From CAZYLZ01 sp964648335 (GTDB lineage Bacteria > Patescibacteriota > Minisyncoccia > Phycocordibacterales > UBA2100): a DNA stretch of 64,000 nt. Both the position numbers and the translations under genes were made by a program. This document shows, one piece after another, positions 7,860 to 15,725 of this stretch (the first letter of the stretch is position 1; each line of letters begins with the position of its first letter). The notes beneath the pieces were generated by a model. The model ran no database searches. It worked only from the letters and a program-made list of their open reading frames with translations, and was not told where the DNA came from. The stretch is taken from contig CAZYLZ010000002.1 of NCBI GenBank assembly GCA_964648335.1, positions 1 through 64,000 of the forward strand. Direction: 5' to 3'.

Positions 7860-9149
7860 TTATTCGGTCTGATCCGCGACTTTCTTGTCAGCAACATCAC
7901 GATCCTGGTTCTCGGGGTCGACCATGTCGACCGCCTCATCTGCAGGTGTTGCTATATCCTCGGACGCCTCTTTTGCGATTTCGTCCTTAGAAGTGTGTGT
8001 CGGGGTAGCGGTCACCTCGACTTCTTTGCCGTCAGACTCTGCGACCTCTTGGCCGCCAATTGAGCGAATGTCGATCTTCCATCCAGTGAGGCGCGCGGCC
8101 AAGCGGACGTTCTGTCCGCCGCGACCTATTGCCAAGGACTGCTGGTCTTCGGCAACCTGCACGATCGCGCGTCCCTCGTCTTCGACGAGCTGCGTGCTGA
8201 TGACCTGTGCGGGCTTGAGAGACTCTTCGACAAAGTGTGCTGCGTTCTCGGACCACTCGACGACGTCGATCTTCTCGCCGCCCAATTCACCGGTGACTAC
8301 TGCCACGCGCACGCCGCGCTGACCAACCAACGATCCGACAGGGTCGATATGCGAATCATGGCTGACCACTGCGATCTTTGCGCGCGATCCCGGCTCGCGG
8401 ACCACTGCCTTGACCTCGACTACCTTGTTCTGGAGCTCGGGAACTTCTGCAGTAAAGAGTTCTACCAAGAACTTAGGGTGTGAGCGTGAGAGTTTGAGGA
8501 AGGTACCGCGGACGCCTTCGTCGACGCGGAAGAGGAGTGCGCGGATGCGCTCGCCCTGGCGATAGCGCTCGCCTGGGATCTGCTCGTCGTAGGGGAGGAT
8601 GCCGGTGGCACGACCCAAATCGACATACAGGTTGCCGCGTTCGAAGCGCTGGACGTGGCCGGTAACGATGTCTCCCTCGCGAGCACCAAATTCCTTCACT
8701 ATAGATACGCGCTCTGCTTCGCGGAGCTTCTGTATGATGACCTGCTTGGCAGCTTGGGCCGCGATGCGTCCGAACTCGTCCTTGGTTTCCAATGGGAAGG
8801 TGATCTCTTCGTCGAGGTTGATGTCTTTGCGTATGCGGCGCGCATCCTCGATCATGATGTGCTGTTCGGGGTTGTAGCGAGAGCGGTGGTCGTCCTCGCC
8901 GGTCGCTTCCTCGTCTTCCATGCGTACCAACGAAGCATCGACGACGATCTTCGCCTGTTGAAACTCCATGTCGCCGGTCTCGGGGTTGAATGTCGCGCGG
9001 ATGATCTGTCCACGCTTGCCGTATTCGCGGCGATACGCAGCTGCCATCGCGGTTGCGATAGCGTCGATGACAGAAGAGCGGGAAATACCGCGCTCCTGCT
9101 CGAGCTCGTCGAGAGCGACGTTAAGGGCTTTGAGGTCAAAAAGGGCCAT
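7860..9149 (-). CDS. nusA: Transcription termination/antitermination factor NusA
   Basis: 429 residues. NusA binds RNA polymerase and nascent RNA and modulates pausing, termination and antitermination. Order: N-terminal polymerase-binding domain (about 1-130), S1 domain (about 150-215, GDIVTGHVQRFERGNLYVDL), then two KH domains (DPVGSLVGQRGVRV around 270-283 and QSLAIGRGGQNVRLAARLTG around 335-354). An acidic C-terminal tail of about 55 residues replaces the AR repeats of E. coli NusA. No Shine-Dalgarno precedes the ATG. The leader holds a terminator-like hairpin and a consensus promoter. Confidence 0.95.
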   Translation of the reverse strand: MALFDLKALNVALDELEQERGISRSSVIDAIATAMAAAYRREYGKRGQIIRATFNPETGDMEFQQAKIVVDASLVRMEDEEATGEDDHRSRYNPEQHIMIEDARRIRKDINLDEEITFPLETKDEFGRIAAQAAKQVIIQKLREAERVSIVKEFGAREGDIVTGHVQRFERGNLYVDLGRATGILPYDEQIPGERYRQGERIRALLFRVDEGVRGTFLKLSRSHPKFLVELFTAEVPELQNKVVEVKAVVREPGSRAKIAVVSHDSHIDPVGSLVGQRGVRVAVVTGELGGEKIDVVEWSENAAHFVEESLKPAQVISTQLVEDEGRAIVQVAEDQQSLAIGRGGQNVRLAARLTGWKIDIRSIGGQEVAESDGKEVEVTATPTHTSKDEIAKEASEDIATPADEAVDMVDPENQDRDVADKKVADQTE

Positions 9150-9188
9150 AAATATGATTTTTTAATAATGTTTTAGTAATTACGTGTT

Positions 9189-9226
9189 CAGTCCTTTATA
9201 AAAAAGGCCCGGCTACTGCCGGACTG
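9189..9226 (-). promoter_or_regulatory. Terminator-like hairpin in nusA leader (possible attenuator)
   Basis: On the minus strand an inner stem CCGGC/GCCGG (9218-9222 with 9209-9213) is followed by a T-run (A-run 9199-9205 on the plus strand). An outer CAGTCC/GGACTG pair encloses it. It lies between the promoter and the start codon of nusA, where premature termination could adjust NusA level. Confidence 0.5.
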
Positions 9227-9255
9227 GATACACCGCTGTATTCAGCTTCAAGAGT

Positions 9256-9283
9256 ATTATATCAAATGCAAAAAAGAATGCAA
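9256..9283 (-). promoter_or_regulatory. Sigma-70-type promoter of nusA
   Basis: On the minus strand TTGCAT (9283-9278), a 16-base spacer and TATAAT (9261-9256). The predicted start leaves a leader of roughly 100 bases. Confidence 0.7.
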
Positions 9284-9371
9284 GCGGTTCTGGCCGCGTC
9301 GTGCACCAGCTGCGATTGACATCGAGCCCATGGGGTATAGCGTATAGTCTGGCTAGCCAGAGGAGGGTGTC

Positions 9372-9578
9372 ATGGTACGAAAGTTCCGTAAAGAACCGCC
9401 TGCTGCAGACGCAAAGCCTGAACCGCCGATGCCGTCGCGAGATCAGAATCTCGCTGCTGCAGTGGCCGTATTTAAGAAGCTTCCTATCGTCGACCGCAGG
9501 CTCTTCAAGAGGCTGTCGAATTCTGACGAGGAGCTCATCCTGCACGCGGTCACTATCGCGAGCAAGGATGTCGACTAG
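9372..9578 (+). CDS. Small hypothetical protein
   Basis: 68 residues: a basic and Pro-rich N-terminus (VRKFRKEPPAADAKPEPP), then an amphipathic helical part. No signal peptide. AGGAGGGTGTC places a strong Shine-Dalgarno just before the ATG, and a TATAGT -10-like box lies about 24 bases upstream of the ATG. A perfect terminator follows. Function unknown. Confidence 0.6.
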   Translation: MVRKFRKEPPAADAKPEPPMPSRDQNLAAAVAVFKKLPIVDRRLFKRLSNSDEELILHAVTIASKDVD

Positions 9579-9587
9579 AACCGAAAG

Positions 9588-9616
9588 ACGGGCCCCGAGA
9601 TACTCTCGGGGCCCGT
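9588..9616. terminator. Bidirectional intrinsic terminator
   Basis: ACGGGCCCCGAGA (9588-9600) pairs perfectly with TCTCGGGGCCCGT (9604-9616) around TAC. It lies between the convergent genes ending at 9578 and 9629. Confidence 0.85.
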
Positions 9617-9628
9617 TGTCTGTCTGTG

Positions 9629-10030
9629 TCACGCTGCCTTTTCGCGTCGGACGAGGTGTGGCGAGAGCGGATTGGCGATGAGCCATCCGGGTACCTCGAA
9701 CTGTATGTGTGTCGGCACGAGCCACAGCTGCCCGACCTGTTCAATCTTAAAGCGGTACGTGTCTTCGAGCTTGCGCACGAAGAACTTCCACTGAAAGACG
9801 TCGATGCTATAGCAGCCTGTCTTCAGATTGAGCCAGGCGCCGCTTGCAGCGTCGAAGGTCTCGAGCCGGTTGTTCCGCACCTTGAAGTGAAGGGTGCCAT
9901 GTCTCTTTTCGAGAGACACCACTTCGCCCCTGTGCAGACCCGAGACGTCGAAAAGATACGCGCCCCAGCCCGAAAAATTTATGCGTGCGATTTCGTCGAT
10001 GGAAAACTCGCTCGCGTCCAAGTGTGGCAT
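9629..10030 (-). CDS. Hypothetical soluble protein
   Basis: 133 residues from ATG 10030; GGGAA lies about 7 bases upstream and a TATATA box farther up. Longer in-frame extension to 10537 is rejected because it runs antisense into pilB. The protein looks like a small beta-rich domain (GTLHFKVRNNRLETFD, WKFFVRKLEDTYRF). No signal peptide. No family recognised. It is divergent from pilB and convergent with the 68-residue gene. Confidence 0.55.
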   Translation of the reverse strand: MPHLDASEFSIDEIARINFSGWGAYLFDVSGLHRGEVVSLEKRHGTLHFKVRNNRLETFDAASGAWLNLKTGCYSIDVFQWKFFVRKLEDTYRFKIEQVGQLWLVPTHIQFEVPGWLIANPLSPHLVRREKAA

Positions 10031-10174
10031 GAGTGTGTTCCCTGTATTGCCTTTCTTTTTTATATAGGAGTTTGCAAACGAGCGCAAGGAATACGGTATA
10101 CTGTGAGGGCGCATGACGATGCAGATGCATCGCTTTCTCGGTTTGTCCCGCCACGGGACTATCCAAAACAACCT

Positions 10175-11908
10175 ATGTACATATCTGACGCACACCTTCG
10201 CGAGTTCCTTCTGGATGCGGGTCTCGTTAACAAGGCCGCTTTCGAAAAGGCGACGCGTGAAGCGCAGGCGGGGAAGCGCTCGATCGGAGAGATCTTGGTC
10301 GCCAACGGCGACATAGGTCAAGACGAGCTGCGTCGCACGTACGCATACATCCTCGGCATACCGTTTCTGTCTCTGAAGGGTACTAAGATCCCGTACGAGA
10401 CTCTGAGTCTCATCCCCGAGCCAGTCGCACGGCGCAACAACATTATCGCGTACAGCCAGCACGCCGACGAACTCGAAGTGGCGATGCTCAATACCGACGA
10501 CCTCGCGGCGATCGACTTCATCAAGAAGAAGACGCACCTGAAGATCTTGCCGCGGCTCACCGATGAGATGTCGGTAAAAGCCGCGCTCAAGCAGTACCAG
10601 GCTTCACTCAAAGACAATCTCGGCGAAGTCATCAAGCGCGAGACCGCGTCGCTTTCCGCCATAGGCTCCAACGAGCTCGACATGAAGAAGATAGCAGACG
10701 ACGGCTCGGCAGTACGTATAGTAGATACGCTGTTGCGCCATGCGATTGCACAGAACACGTCCGATATCCATATTGAGCCACAAGAGGATACGCTCATCCT
10801 TCGATACCGGATCGACGGCATCTTGCACGACGCGATGGTACTGCCCCTGGCCGCCGCAGCCGCGATCGTGGCTCGCATAAAGGTGCTCGCGAATCTGCGC
10901 CTTGACGAGAAGCGTTTGCCGCAAGACGGACGCTTTGCGACCGAGAGTCTGGGCGAGAAGGTAAGCTTCCGAGTCTCGATCCTCCCGACCTATTACGGGG
11001 AGAAGATTGTCATGCGCCTCTTGCGTGAGAGCGTATCGGGCTTCACGCTCGAGGGTCTTGGATTCCACGGGGCAGCGCTCGAGGCCTTGCACGAGTCGAC
11101 ACGAAAGACCACCGGTCTCATTCTCTCGTGCGGACCGACCGGCGCCGGAAAATCGACGACACTCTATACTCTTCTTGATATCGTAAACACCCCCGAGGTT
11201 AACATTTCGACCATCGAAGACCCGATCGAGTATCAGATGACGCGTGTGAATCAGACGCAGGTGCGCCCCGAGATAGGATTTACCTTTGCAAACGGACTGC
11301 GCTCCTTGGTGCGCCAAGACCCGGACATCATCATGGTAGGAGAGATCCGCGACAAAGAGACGGCTACCTTGGCTATCAACGCGGCTTTGACCGGACACTT
11401 GGTGCTCTCGACACTCCACACCAACTCGGCGGCAGGCGCTATAGCGCGATTGCTCGACATGGGCGTAGAACCCTTTCTAATAGTATCGACCTTGCGCGTC
11501 ATCGTGGGGCAACGCCTCGTGCGTAAGCTCTGTGCGGACAAAGAGACCGCACCCTTGTCACGTGCCGAGCAGGAGCAGCTCGAGAAGACGGTGGATCTGG
11601 GCAACGTGCTCAAAGCACTCAAGAACGAGAAGGTCGTTGCGGCGGACATGCAGTGGAAATCGCTTCCGTTCTTTACACCGAAGGAAAGCGAGACGTGCCC
11701 AGAGGGGTATGCTGGCCGACAAGGGATCTACGAGGTGCTCTCGGTCTCCTCGGCCATAAAAGAGCATATTATGAAAGGTGCTACGACCGACGTCATAAAC
11801 AAGCAGGCGCGCGACGAAGGCATGCTCAGCATGATTGAAGACGGAATCTTCAAGGCGGCACAAGGGGTAACTTCGATCTCCGAGGTGCTTCGCGTCATCA
11901 CTGAGTAA
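10175..11908 (+). CDS. pilB: Type IV pilus assembly ATPase PilB
   Basis: 577 residues. PilB is the cytoplasmic hexameric ATPase that powers pilus extension. An N-terminal GspE-N domain (about 1-150) precedes the ATPase core: Walker A GPTGAGKST, Asp box region STIEDPIEY, Walker B region DPDIIMVGEIRD and the His box LSTLHTNSA. The family's four-cysteine zinc site is degraded to single cysteines (RKLCADK and ETCPEGYAGR). ATG 10175 starts a typical PilB N-terminus. A TATACT box at 10097-10102 implies a leader of about 65 bases. An upstream in-frame extension to 9626 is rejected as antisense to another gene. pilC follows. Confidence 0.93.
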   Translation: MYISDAHLREFLLDAGLVNKAAFEKATREAQAGKRSIGEILVANGDIGQDELRRTYAYILGIPFLSLKGTKIPYETLSLIPEPVARRNNIIAYSQHADELEVAMLNTDDLAAIDFIKKKTHLKILPRLTDEMSVKAALKQYQASLKDNLGEVIKRETASLSAIGSNELDMKKIADDGSAVRIVDTLLRHAIAQNTSDIHIEPQEDTLILRYRIDGILHDAMVLPLAAAAAIVARIKVLANLRLDEKRLPQDGRFATESLGEKVSFRVSILPTYYGEKIVMRLLRESVSGFTLEGLGFHGAALEALHESTRKTTGLILSCGPTGAGKSTTLYTLLDIVNTPEVNISTIEDPIEYQMTRVNQTQVRPEIGFTFANGLRSLVRQDPDIIMVGEIRDKETATLAINAALTGHLVLSTLHTNSAAGAIARLLDMGVEPFLIVSTLRVIVGQRLVRKLCADKETAPLSRAEQEQLEKTVDLGNVLKALKNEKVVAADMQWKSLPFFTPKESETCPEGYAGRQGIYEVLSVSSAIKEHIMKGATTDVINKQARDEGMLSMIEDGIFKAAQGVTSISEVLRVITE

Positions 11909-11985
11909 AATAGATGTTATTGGGATGTGTCGCGGGGTTCGAGGAGTTGTCCGCTACAAACGCCACTACAGAATTCTCGGTGCCG

Positions 11986-11991
11986 TATACT
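11986..11991 (+). promoter_or_regulatory. -10 box (TATACT) of pilC
   Basis: TATACT ends 7 bases before the pilC ATG at 11999, so pilC can be transcribed on its own as a leaderless mRNA. Confidence 0.6.
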
Positions 11992-11998
11992 TATCGCA

Positions 11999-13243
11999 AT
12001 GACTCGGTTTGCATATACCGCAGAAAAAGCAGGCGGAGATAAATACAAAGGTGTCGCTGAGATGCCCGATAAGTTCGCTCTATACGAATCCATCCGTCGC
12101 GACGGTGGACGCGTACTGACGGTGTCCGAATCCAACGACCAAGATAAGTTCAGCTATAGCTACTGGAGTGGAAAGCTCTCGAGCGTTCCCGAGCACTCGC
12201 GCGTGATGTTCGCTCGAAACATGGGTTCGATGCTCGCATCCGGGCTCTCTCTTGGGCGTGCGCTCGATGTGTCTCAACGACAGGCGGGGAACGCGAAGCT
12301 CGAGCAGGTACTCTCGCAGGTGGCCGAAGATGTCCGGCACGGATCGCCGCTCAACGAAGCGATGGCAAAGTACCCGAGCGTGTTCTCGAAGCTGTTCGTG
12401 GCGATGGTACGTGCTGGCGAAGAGAGCGGAAACCTGAGCGGTTCTTTGGCAGTCGTCGGCGAGCAGATGGAGCGCGCATACGCACTCAAAAAAAGCATAA
12501 CGGGCGCGCTCATTTACCCGTGTGTCATCGTGGTCGCTATCTGCGGCGTCGGTGTCATGATGATGACGTCGGTCGTCCCGCAGCTCGCTGCCACCTTTAA
12601 AGAATTGCACTCAACCTTGCCGATGAGCACGCAGCTTATGATCGGCTTCAGCGACTTCCTCGTGAACCGGAGCGTCCTCGCCTTTAGTATTGTCGCGGTC
12701 ATCGTGGGGACATTTGTCTTCGGGATCAGGACCAAGGTTGGGAAGCGCATGGCAGACTACGCGGTACTGCACATCCCAATCATTCACGTGATGGTAAAAG
12801 AGACAAATGCGGCGCGCGCCGCGCGGACGCTCTCGTCACTCTTGTCGTCGGGCGTCGACATGGTAAGTGCCATCGCGATCACGACCGACGTCGTGCAGAA
12901 TGGCTTTTTTCAGGACGTGCTGCGCATGGCATCGAAGCGCGTTGAGAAGGGAGAGCCATTCTCCAAGGCCTTCGAGAGCAGCAAGAACCTATACCCGCCA
13001 TTAGTCGGAGAGATGATCGCAGTTGGCGAGGAGACTGGCCAGTTATCGACCATGCTCGGGCGGCTTGCGGACTTTTACGAGACCGAAGTGATGCGCAAGT
13101 CGAAAGACATGTCGACCATCATCGAACCGTTTCTCATGGTCGCTATCGGCGGCGCTGTCGGTTTTTTTGCGATGGCGATGATTGGCCCGATCTACCAGCT
13201 GTCGAACGATCTCGGGTACGCAGTTCTGCACGTATTTGCTTAA
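11999..13243 (+). CDS. pilC: Type IV pilus inner-membrane platform protein PilC
   Basis: 414 residues, the usual size for GspF/PilC. It forms the membrane platform on which PilB acts. Two GspF domains are visible, each followed by membrane helices: first half about 70-190 (MFARNMGSMLASGLSLGRAL), second half about 275-395 (RAARTLSSLLSSGVDMVSAI), with helices near 175, 225 and the C-terminus. ATG 11999 is used instead of an upstream frame start at 11927. Prepilin-like genes lie downstream on the other strand. No pilT, pilD or pilM-Q is present in this window. Confidence 0.92.
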   Translation: MTRFAYTAEKAGGDKYKGVAEMPDKFALYESIRRDGGRVLTVSESNDQDKFSYSYWSGKLSSVPEHSRVMFARNMGSMLASGLSLGRALDVSQRQAGNAKLEQVLSQVAEDVRHGSPLNEAMAKYPSVFSKLFVAMVRAGEESGNLSGSLAVVGEQMERAYALKKSITGALIYPCVIVVAICGVGVMMMTSVVPQLAATFKELHSTLPMSTQLMIGFSDFLVNRSVLAFSIVAVIVGTFVFGIRTKVGKRMADYAVLHIPIIHVMVKETNAARAARTLSSLLSSGVDMVSAIAITTDVVQNGFFQDVLRMASKRVEKGEPFSKAFESSKNLYPPLVGEMIAVGEETGQLSTMLGRLADFYETEVMRKSKDMSTIIEPFLMVAIGGAVGFFAMAMIGPIYQLSNDLGYAVLHVFA

Positions 13244-13307
13244 AGTACCTCTTCGTCGATACCAAAATCCTGCATTGGTCAGTACCGTACTTTTATGTGA
13301 GTTCACG

Positions 13308-13712
13308 CTAGAGCGGACTGGGATGAAATTTATGTGAGCGGATGAAGACAGCGATGAGCAAGAGAGCTATCGAGAGTGCAGCGACTATCATTGCGCCGGA
13401 GGCGGTCGGCATCTGGTTGTTCTGGAGCGGAAGGGGATTCGTGAGAGCGCCGGCGAGTTCAGGGTCGCCGACACCTTCAGGAGTTTCATCAGTAGTCCCG
13501 GGTTCGAGCAGCACATCTTCGATAGGGGCGAAGTCGTTTGAATTGACCGTTGCGTTCACGTTTCCGGAGATGTTCGCGCGGACGGTCGTTGGTAGTGGTT
13601 GGAGAGCGTTCTCGGGCTGCAGGGTTGGCGCTCGCATCACCGCGAACGTCATAGTCGGGCTCGATAGGTACACGATGAGAGAGACGGCGGCGAACAATGC
13701 GTATCGTTTCAT
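13308..13712 (-). CDS. Secreted, C-terminally anchored protein in pilin operon
   Basis: 134 residues: signal peptide (MKRYALFAAVSLIVYL then SSPTMTFA), a Pro/Asn/Thr/Glu-rich extended middle and a C-terminal membrane helix (GAMIVAALSIALLLIAVFI) with a short basic end. It starts 1 base after the stop of the preceding prepilin-like gene and is the last gene of the minus-strand pilin operon. Function unknown; its position suggests a role at the pilus or envelope. Confidence 0.6.
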   Translation of the reverse strand: MKRYALFAAVSLIVYLSSPTMTFAVMRAPTLQPENALQPLPTTVRANISGNVNATVNSNDFAPIEDVLLEPGTTDETPEGVGDPELAGALTNPLPLQNNQMPTASGAMIVAALSIALLLIAVFIRSHKFHPSPL

Positions 13713-13713
13713 A

Positions 13714-15096
13714 TTAGTTGCTGATCCAGCTGAGCTGCTGATAACCCGATGCGGAGAGAGGAAAAGATGGCGGGGGTCCGTACAAAAGATTACTGTCGTA
13801 CGTTCCATTGGTACTCGTGTATCCTGAAACAACCTGATTTGATCCGTTTACCCATGTCCACGTCCATTGTCCGTAGGTCATGATAGATCCGTAGACGGTG
13901 ATCGATGATTTAACGGTGTTCGGGTAATAAAAGAACTGCGCACTTCCATTTTGTGAGACGATAGCTGCATCGATTTCCAGTGTCGACGGCGCTCCGTACG
14001 AAACAACGAAATCATCCTGCGCGATGAGTCCAAGGACGTTTGTACCGTCTTTGGCTGCATAAACTATGTTGTTGGGCACATAGATAGTTGGCGCAGTAGC
14101 GGCGTTATAGGGGAGCTTTGCGGCTGCAACCATCGCGCGGCCTTTGACGGTGCCTTCGACCCACACCTTATCCTCGACATAGATGATCCCATTTGCTGGT
14201 ATTGCCTGCGTAAACTGAAGCGAGCGATTCCGGTAATCAGTACTCTCGTTATGTGCGGTGCCGTTTACATCCCAACCTGTCGGGTCGTTCTGCAGGCTCG
14301 TTACTTTGTATACACTCACGGTACCTGCAGCATTGAAGACGAGCGAATACCCCTGAGCATTCGAGGGCGACAGATAGATGCCACCTGCCTGTGCGCTCGC
14401 TTTCATGGTTGCGAGGTTTGATGTAAGGGCCGAAAAATCCACCGCGGGCACAGGGAACTGCCAGAAGTTCTTTACTGCTTGCGATGCGTTTCCCCATACA
14501 CCGTTTTTGGTAGTGGGGCACGGACTGCCTTGCGACGATGGACAGGTGTATGTCGACTTCGCCGATTGTATCGGAGCGTTGCCTGAACCATCGAAACGAA
14601 TTCCGTTGTTGGACTGCATCTGACCATTGACGGTTTCGCCAGTACCGATCCAGATGATGTCATTGCTCAAGAACGAATATTGTGCCAAGGACGGGATCCC
14701 ATACTTTGCTGTTACCGTGCGTTTGGCGTTCGGGCTGTTCGTCGTCCATCCGGTCGATTTGATCGTGACGATGGTCGAACCAGTTTTGGGTGGCGTTATC
14801 TCAAGACTGTAGTACCCAATGACGTTTTGCGTATCGAGATCGATGTAGGTGTGGACGTACGGGCCGGGCGTCGTAGTGCCGTCTTTGTAGTCATCTGCGA
14901 AATGTGCGAGATGCCACTGGTAGTAGTTTACGCCCGCTTCCGCTATCTGGAGGGCTTGCTCGCGGTCGCTACGCGTCCGCGCCACGCGGTTCTGCTTTGC
15001 AAGCAGATCGAAGTAGGGGACAACGATCAGGACGAACAACGCCGATACAAGCAGCAGCATCACGATAGTGTCTCCTCGTTGGTGCGTTCGTTTCAT
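13714..15096 (-). CDS. PilX/prepilin-like pilus assembly protein
   Basis: 460 residues. One membrane helix near the N-terminus (TIVMLLLVSALFVLIVVPYF, about 10-29) is followed by a long helix (REQALQIAEAGVNYYQWHLA), the pattern of PilX-type minor pilins, then a large beta-rich external domain with a CPSSQGSPC cysteine pair. It lacks a classical GFTLxE cleavage site (RGDTIVM instead). It lies between a true prepilin and the small secreted gene, with 2-base gaps, so one operon is clear. Minor pilins of this type sit at the pilus tip or prime assembly. Confidence 0.7.
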   Translation of the reverse strand: MKRTHQRGDTIVMLLLVSALFVLIVVPYFDLLAKQNRVARTRSDREQALQIAEAGVNYYQWHLAHFADDYKDGTTTPGPYVHTYIDLDTQNVIGYYSLEITPPKTGSTIVTIKSTGWTTNSPNAKRTVTAKYGIPSLAQYSFLSNDIIWIGTGETVNGQMQSNNGIRFDGSGNAPIQSAKSTYTCPSSQGSPCPTTKNGVWGNASQAVKNFWQFPVPAVDFSALTSNLATMKASAQAGGIYLSPSNAQGYSLVFNAAGTVSVYKVTSLQNDPTGWDVNGTAHNESTDYRNRSLQFTQAIPANGIIYVEDKVWVEGTVKGRAMVAAAKLPYNAATAPTIYVPNNIVYAAKDGTNVLGLIAQDDFVVSYGAPSTLEIDAAIVSQNGSAQFFYYPNTVKSSITVYGSIMTYGQWTWTWVNGSNQVVSGYTSTNGTYDSNLLYGPPPSFPLSASGYQQLSWISN

Positions 15097-15098
15097 GA

Positions 15099-15725
15099 TC
15101 AGTTGCCCAGGTTTGTTTTAAGGTTCCTCACTGCCGCCCCGGTTACGGCAGAATAGGTAGTAGTCGCTCCACGCAGGTCCTGTATCTGAGGCGTCAGGCT
15201 GATTTGCACGTACCGTATTTGATTAATATTAACAGGCTGCGTCAAAGGTGTGGTGCTTCCATTGAAGTTACCGTCGTAATAGAAGAAAACGGACGATGTC
15301 CCATTCATAATCTTAGTCGCGACTGTCGTCGTCGATTCGTTCGCCGAGAGGTATTTTGGCGGATTACCAGAAGGCGCGGTCCGTCCTTTTATGAGCGAGG
15401 TTCCCGAAAGGTAATAGCGGATGCGGTCGGCGGTCGTGCTACCGGCCGACTCGAAGTTCGTGAAGAAGATTATTTCAGTCGTGCTCGCCTCGTAGATGGG
15501 GTACGAACCATCGTTGCCGGTAGCGGCGTTGCGCAACTCGTTCGTGAAATCTGATGTAATGCTCTGGATCTGATCGACGGAATTCCCGCCGAGCGTCTGC
15601 TGCGAGGACGTGGCGAGCATGGTGCGCAAGAGCGTCACGACACCCATGATGAGGAGTGTATAGACAAAAATGGTAACGACCATTTCGACGAGAGTGAATC
15701 CGCGGTTTGATGTTCGCATGCGCAT
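15099..15725 (-). CDS. Type IV prepilin-like protein (PulG/PilW type)
   Basis: 208 residues. A short basic leader MRMRTSNRG is followed by FTLVEMVVTIFVYTLLIMG, the canonical class III signal with Glu at +5, cleaved by a prepilin peptidase after Gly. The remainder is beta-rich and Thr/Ser-rich, as in minor pilins. It abuts the upstream 602-residue gene without a gap and ends 2 bases before the PilX-like gene. Confidence 0.82.
   Translation of the reverse strand: MRMRTSNRGFTLVEMVVTIFVYTLLIMGVVTLLRTMLATSSQQTLGGNSVDQIQSITSDFTNELRNAATGNDGSYPIYEASTTEIIFFTNFESAGSTTADRIRYYLSGTSLIKGRTAPSGNPPKYLSANESTTTVATKIMNGTSSVFFYYDGNFNGSTTPLTQPVNINQIRYVQISLTPQIQDLRGATTTYSAVTGAAVRNLKTNLGN

Noticed and set aside
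9626..10174. N-terminal extension of PilB to 9626
   Set aside because: The extension is antisense to the minus-strand gene 9629-10030 and passes the promoter at 10097; PilB family N-termini begin near 10175.
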